From CADAWZ01 sp045114665 (GTDB lineage: Bacteria; Vulcanimicrobiota; CADAWZ01), in the NCBI GenBank assembly GCA_045114665.1, contig JBGUKW010000315.1:1-5452 (forward strand): 5,452 nucleotides of DNA. Reading direction: 5' to 3'. The position numbers and the translations under genes were made by a program. Positions 3,901-5,452 of this stretch are shown here, piece after piece; position 1 is the first letter of the stretch, and every line of letters begins with the position of its first letter. Below the pieces are notes generated by a model. That model ran no database searches, was not told the origin of the DNA, and saw only the letters and a program-made list of their open reading frames with translations.

Positions 3901-5452
3901 AGATAATCCGGAAACCGGAAAAAAGAGTGAGGAAATAAAAAATTGGACCGAAGTTTTTTATGAATCATATAATGGTAATGCTATTGGCGTAAAAACGATG
4001 AAAACAGCAAATCCTCTTTTGCCGTTTTTACAAACAGAATGGCAAAGACCATATTTTATTGAAGGTGAAAATATGACCTTATTTGACACGGCTGCTAATA
4101 CAAAAGCTATATTTGCTCTTGCAAATTCACGTTATCAGGGTCGTATCTATGAAAATTATATAGAGGCTTCTCAATGGACAGATAAAATATTTAATGCTTC
4201 TCATGTTATCAGTGATAAGTGTTCGGAAGTATATCAATGTGGAGGTTGCAAAACGCTTATTTATTCTTGTCGTTCAAAAGATGAGAAAAAGGATTTGTCT
4301 ACTTTTAAAGATTCTACTGGAAATAGCTATGGTTTCCTTGAAAGTGATGATAAAGGAAAGATTGATAATCATGATGGAGAAGGCTGTACTGCTTTTTATT
4401 GTAATCCAACAAATGCTTATGATAAAAAGTCATGGAAATGGAAAACTGCTCATTACAAAAAATATGGATGTAAAAAACAATCCGGTGGATTTACGGAACA
4501 AAAGAAAAAGAAAGTAAAAGGCTTGTCTGATGAAGAAAAAGAATTATTTGAAGAATTAGTAAATGTTTCGCAAGGTGGCTATCTAACTAAAAACAGTATT
4601 AAAAATATCGTAGATAAATATAATAAAAAAGTTGATAAAGAAAATAAAAAAATTGATGATGCTTTAAATAGCACTCCTTCTCCAAACAGTACGCCTGCCC
4701 CAAATGTTGCTCCTACAACAATTCCTGAAAAGAAAAATAAGGTTCGTAATCCTTTAAGTTTGGTTACTTTTCCGGATTTAAAAAAAGACGGAACAACGAT
4801 GAAGAGCGATATTAAAAGCGATACGACTGGAAAAAATGTAAAATTACGATTATACAAGGGCAAAACAAAAGGGTATGGGTTTGATAAAGATTATAATATA
4901 ATCCAATGGAACTCTTATACTGCCGGTTATTGTCCCGGACACTATGGTTGCCCTGGTAACCATAAGAAAAAATATTGTATGGGGCATGTGGATTTAACGG
5001 TAAGATTTGCAGCAGCCGGGCTTGGAAAAGATGAGTACAATGGATTACAAAAAGACGATAATGGAACTATACCTTATCAAAAAGGTAAATTATTTAATTT
5101 TGATAAATATAAATATCCAAAATCTTTTTACAATCCTTCTGTTGATGAAAAAGCAGCTGAAGATGATTACACAAAACGTACATGGAGCGGTTGGACGGAT
5201 AGCGGACAACGCGGTCTTGCTTATGATATTTATAATTCTGACTGGGAAAAAATGGGCTTTCCTGACTATGACACTTCTATAGAAGCAGGAGAGTTTGACC
5301 AGGATGTTTATGAAGATAATTCTTTTGATGCAGAATCTACGGATTTCTTGGAATCCGGTACATACGGTGAAGCTGCTTATAAATATTATTGTGACCATTT
5401 GCTTGGGGCAAAATATAGTCAGAGTGCTCGTTTTGGTCCATCTTATGATTGT
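818..5452 (+). CDS. Giant membrane-anchored protein with C-terminal NlpC/P60 peptidase domain (3' end outside window)
   Basis: One frame of 1545 codons from GTG 818 has no stop and leaves the window in frame. The order of parts is: a compact N-terminal domain (1-60); an acidic stretch (91-137), a Lys block (138-150) and a Glu/Gln/Lys/Tyr-rich low-complexity region to about 340; a folded-looking unknown region (340-815); a basic stretch (820-920); and one hydrophobic segment (921-954). The positive charge before the membrane segment predicts N-inside, C-outside. The outer part has Cys-rich regions at 1135-1218 and 1372-1390, a Ser/Thr/Pro linker (1284-1303), and finally an NlpC/P60-like start with the presumed nucleophile Cys1545. 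Such enzymes cleave peptidoglycan stem peptides. In conjugative elements they open the wall for the transfer channel (Tn916 Orf14, CD1108-type proteins). No lysozyme/SLT domain is apparent. The cytosolic part is far larger than a hydrolase needs. The hydrolase call rests on a partial domain, and the conjugation role is inference. Confidence 0.85.
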   Translation, partial: MLYTFNELKTELQCDSKDLQKILTPKYHLFAPISQTIGGEPLYSEDTLEFLKKDFSKYLAKCVEMENELRAAVKERKEMNKEKLEESYERGLEDDFSQESSENDVPEEENLENFEDLKENVDEPGENDFLDEVPFNEKKEKKHSKKKKKKNNIHKGEYNSHKEEYNSPQYKKDDLEKYQDDFSQSQRQYSERYERKRETAYQEERKIQEAKEHYLSHEQSETRYSNQQKKNESYFHPEAEQKTIPVYFNDEKKQEEHQNPDEKEQSDYSFKTKQKPDYQEQSEYKTYQKQPDSQYSSFDGVENKSKNTGFYTNAEKEYLNTKKTYRPSIPTEDNEKSSYGSNPIYNVSVDEYGNEIQKVKKEDIITIGGNTSVRVDSADSLHQEYHENKPKNPVSDWKIANPSGSILTGSITRQDSLGKTGTVKIGDGNSILAYMNGSSSNLNKKQQDSHPVVKKPLVQKLYQTGSFVSLAGLTTEQELYAEEKQKKAAYYIKPSSDTSHPYDVKRVLVSSTIHDKSFIVPSKDKRTIPPLHKITYRDPAKIGSLKVMDTKISGSVTRPSFRGNLTEIKSQQRIILKRYSEKMNKKLSFSLSQTMQQFCVDASGINRLDTQQGWHKLRNWSRYGTGALTGTGYLMTAGALYNKLNGLNVIGDFENSFRDLRLISPKFNFGKFSGNNISQIYGLTNKYFMQKYSINLAKMSDKNILAFLNSTKGLSASEREMLSHYRKIFEANKFSCDGGHSLKNYSRLLMSSALGMMRGTDAYDGGMLLYRSANTVKSIIRMNLQLNHMVVSPLAKKAAVRVAKSMEENSRLGAKIVTHVREVKVKKENIRINKRNLKDANKAARIKRRKDRNIRIKKYLTNKTRIGRGLTTVSNSIKKRMAKVASTKAGLVVTKGYKALGKSLNLAKESFGKLLSKINAFALYAKIAIAVIIAIYVFGQLALYGIGVLGVGFFDSLGPITKKVVSVVSGVDLSTKETSKNPTEKQENEAIVKYIKRLKKKNDDWYDSTKDEQKKSPKTVNGSPVIGGDNPETGKKSEEIKNWTEVFYESYNGNAIGVKTMKTANPLLPFLQTEWQRPYFIEGENMTLFDTAANTKAIFALANSRYQGRIYENYIEASQWTDKIFNASHVISDKCSEVYQCGGCKTLIYSCRSKDEKKDLSTFKDSTGNSYGFLESDDKGKIDNHDGEGCTAFYCNPTNAYDKKSWKWKTAHYKKYGCKKQSGGFTEQKKKKVKGLSDEEKELFEELVNVSQGGYLTKNSIKNIVDKYNKKVDKENKKIDDALNSTPSPNSTPAPNVAPTTIPEKKNKVRNPLSLVTFPDLKKDGTTMKSDIKSDTTGKNVKLRLYKGKTKGYGFDKDYNIIQWNSYTAGYCPGHYGCPGNHKKKYCMGHVDLTVRFAAAGLGKDEYNGLQKDDNGTIPYQKGKLFNFDKYKYPKSFYNPSVDEKAAEDDYTKRTWSGWTDSGQRGLAYDIYNSDWEKMGFPDYDTSIEAGEFDQDVYEDNSFDAESTDFLESGTYGEAAYKYYCDHLLGAKYSQSARFGPSYDC
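1001..1838 (+). other. Charged low-complexity segment with Lys block (residues ~62-341)
   Basis: The encoded stretch is first helical and charged (62-90), then strongly acidic (about 91-137, for example NDVPEEENLENFEDLKEN). A Lys-rich block follows (138-150), then a long Glu/Gln/Lys/Tyr/Ser-rich segment with few hydrophobic residues. Recurrent short themes such as YQEE, DYQEQ, EYKTYQ and SQYSS suggest expansion of a degenerate repeat. This is probably a disordered cytosolic linker or binding region. The composition keeps the neighbouring frames and the minus strand open, which gives spurious reading frames here. Confidence 0.7.
1277..1318 (+). repeat. 21-bp in-frame tandem duplication (HKGEYNS / HKEEYNS)
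   Basis: Bases 1277-1297 and 1298-1318 are adjacent copies identical at 19 of 21 positions. The differences are GGA/GAA (Gly to Glu) and TAC/TAT (silent). They encode residues 154-160 and 161-167 directly after the Lys block. Copy number may vary between strains because the unit is in frame. Confidence 0.85.
2022..2046 (+). repeat. Perfect 8-bp inverted repeat inside the giant gene
   Basis: CTTCCGGT (2022-2029) and ACCGGAAG (2039-2046) are exact reverse complements around a 9-base loop. The stem is G+C-rich compared with its surroundings. No T-run follows, so it is not a terminator. It encodes part of NPSGSILTGSIT. It may be a chance result of the codons for Ser-Gly and Thr-Gly, or an mRNA hairpin. 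Confidence 0.5.
2810..2840 (+). repeat. Two overlapping inverted repeats inside the giant gene
   Basis: CCGAAAT (2810-2816) pairs with ATTTCGG (2820-2826) around a 3-base loop. The perfect 14-base palindrome CGGAAAATTTTCCG (2824-2837) overlaps its right arm. They encode residues around SPKFNFGKFSGN. The two folds are mutually exclusive on RNA. A chance origin from Phe/Gly/Lys codons is quite possible. Confidence 0.5.
3275..3577 (+). other. Highly basic juxtamembrane region (residues ~820-920)
   Basis: The stretch begins VREVKVKKENIRINKRNL and continues through KAARIKRRKDRNIRIKKYL to the membrane segment. Lys and Arg strongly outnumber acidic residues, and spacing is compatible with long amphipathic helices. 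Under the positive-inside rule it places the N-terminal 920 residues in the cytosol. Contact with acidic lipids, DNA or RNA is possible but not shown. Confidence 0.65.
3578..3679 (+). other. Single transmembrane segment (residues ~921-954)
   Basis: FALYAKIAIAVIIAIYVFGQ and the following LALYGIGVLGVGFF give about 34 mostly hydrophobic residues. The core helix is roughly 926-948. It follows the basic region and precedes a polar, Lys/Glu-rich region, consistent with one helix, N-in/C-out. A helix plus a re-entrant Gly-rich part, or two short helices, cannot be excluded. Confidence 0.85.
4220..4471 (+). other. First Cys-rich extracellular region (Cys 1135-1218)
   Basis: Seven cysteines lie at residues 1135, 1141, 1144, 1151, 1190, 1195 and 1218, in the contexts SDKCSEVYQCGGCKTLIYSC, EGCTAFYC and YGCKK. 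His1130 and several other His residues lie nearby. The CxxC spacing (1141/1144) fits either a metal site or disulfides. Since the region is predicted outside the membrane, disulfides are plausible. I know no family with this exact pattern. Confidence 0.55.
4667..4726 (+). other. Ser/Thr/Pro linker (residues ~1284-1303)
   Basis: NSTPSPNSTPAPNVAP and the following TTIP resemble the flexible linkers between domains of secreted cell-wall proteins. It follows a charged helical segment (KNIVDKYNKKVDKENKKIDD) and separates the two Cys-rich regions. It supports the extracellular assignment of this part. Confidence 0.7.
4931..4987 (+). other. Second Cys/His cluster, CPGHxxCPGNH...CMGH (residues 1372-1390)
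   Basis: Cys1372, Cys1378 and Cys1387 are each followed by a Gly and a His: CPGH, CPGNH and CMGH. The motif is a threefold echo of C-x-G-(N)-H and is followed by VDLTVRF. A CPGH-type motif before the peptidase domain is, as far as I recall, also found in conjugative-element NlpC/P60 proteins of the CD1108 type. The arrangement could bind a metal ion such as zinc. That function is inference. Confidence 0.55.
5366..5452 (+). other. Start of NlpC/P60 (C40) peptidase domain, cut at the presumed catalytic Cys
   Basis: Residues 1517-1545 read GEAAYKYYCDHLLGAKYSQS then ARFGPSYDC. This matches the opening of NlpC/P60 domains: a helix, then G-x-x-Y, a Gly-containing turn, and a (F/Y)DC in which Cys is the nucleophile. 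Cys1545 is the last codon of the window. The catalytic His and third polar residue, about 50-80 residues later in the family, are not visible, so activity cannot be judged. Confidence 0.65.

Noticed and set aside
3950..4200. Possible lysozyme/SLT domain between the membrane segment and the Cys region
   Set aside because: Many conjugative hydrolases have one, but I see no Glu followed by the typical Ser...Gly-(Ala/Ile)-x-Gly-(Leu)-x-Gln pattern.
4194..4517. Forward open frame of 107 codons, partly hydrophobic
   Set aside because: It is an out-of-frame shadow of the first Cys-rich region, whose in-frame reading has a coherent Cys pattern.
5007..5282. Forward open frame of 91 codons
   Set aside because: It is out of frame with the giant gene, has no ribosome site, and its composition looks random.
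1..5452. CRISPR array, tRNA, rRNA or insertion sequence
   Set aside because: There are no regularly spaced repeats, no cloverleaf-like segment and no transposase frame or terminal inverted repeats. The coding frames account for nearly all of the window.

Overview
The window is AT-rich (about one third G+C by eye). It uses Bacillota-style signals: a purine-rich Shine-Dalgarno, AAA/GAA/TTA-heavy codons and an A-tract/T-tract intrinsic terminator. I read it as a low-G+C Bacillota sequence, probably a clostridium. The largest gene has the outline of the membrane-anchored NlpC/P60 hydrolases of conjugative elements (the Tn916 Orf14 / VirB1-like role, and the CD1108-type proteins of Tn1549-like elements). 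An integrative conjugative element is therefore the most likely setting. That is inference, because no integrase, relaxase, VirB4 or VirD4 is visible here.

Everything is on the + strand. Positions 1-93 hold the last 30 codons of an unidentified gene, followed by an intrinsic terminator at 109-148. A gene for a soluble 189-residue protein of unknown function follows (228-797). After 20 bases carrying a strong Shine-Dalgarno, a GTG start at 818 opens one uninterrupted reading frame that runs off the window end. I translated all 1545 codons and found no stop. This one open gene fills 85% of the window, so there is no gene-free stretch longer than 300 bases.

The giant protein can be read region by region. 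Residues 1-60 are a compact N-terminal domain that may be helix-turn-helix-like. Residues 62-340 are a long charged, low-complexity segment with a poly-Lys block and a heptad tandem repeat. Residues 340-815 are an unrecognised, apparently folded region predicted to be cytosolic. Residues 820-920 are a very basic stretch, and residues 921-954 are a membrane segment. The outer part has two Cys-rich regions (1135-1218 and 1372-1390) separated by a Ser/Thr/Pro linker, then the beginning of an NlpC/P60 domain. The window stops on the codon of the presumed catalytic cysteine (residue 1545).

The 189-residue gene and the giant gene look like one transcription unit. A reasonable but untested model is that the small soluble protein works with the roughly 920-residue cytosolic part of the giant protein, while the outer part opens the peptidoglycan for a secretion or conjugation channel. 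The most unusual point is the size and composition of that cytosolic part on what would otherwise be a cell-wall hydrolase.
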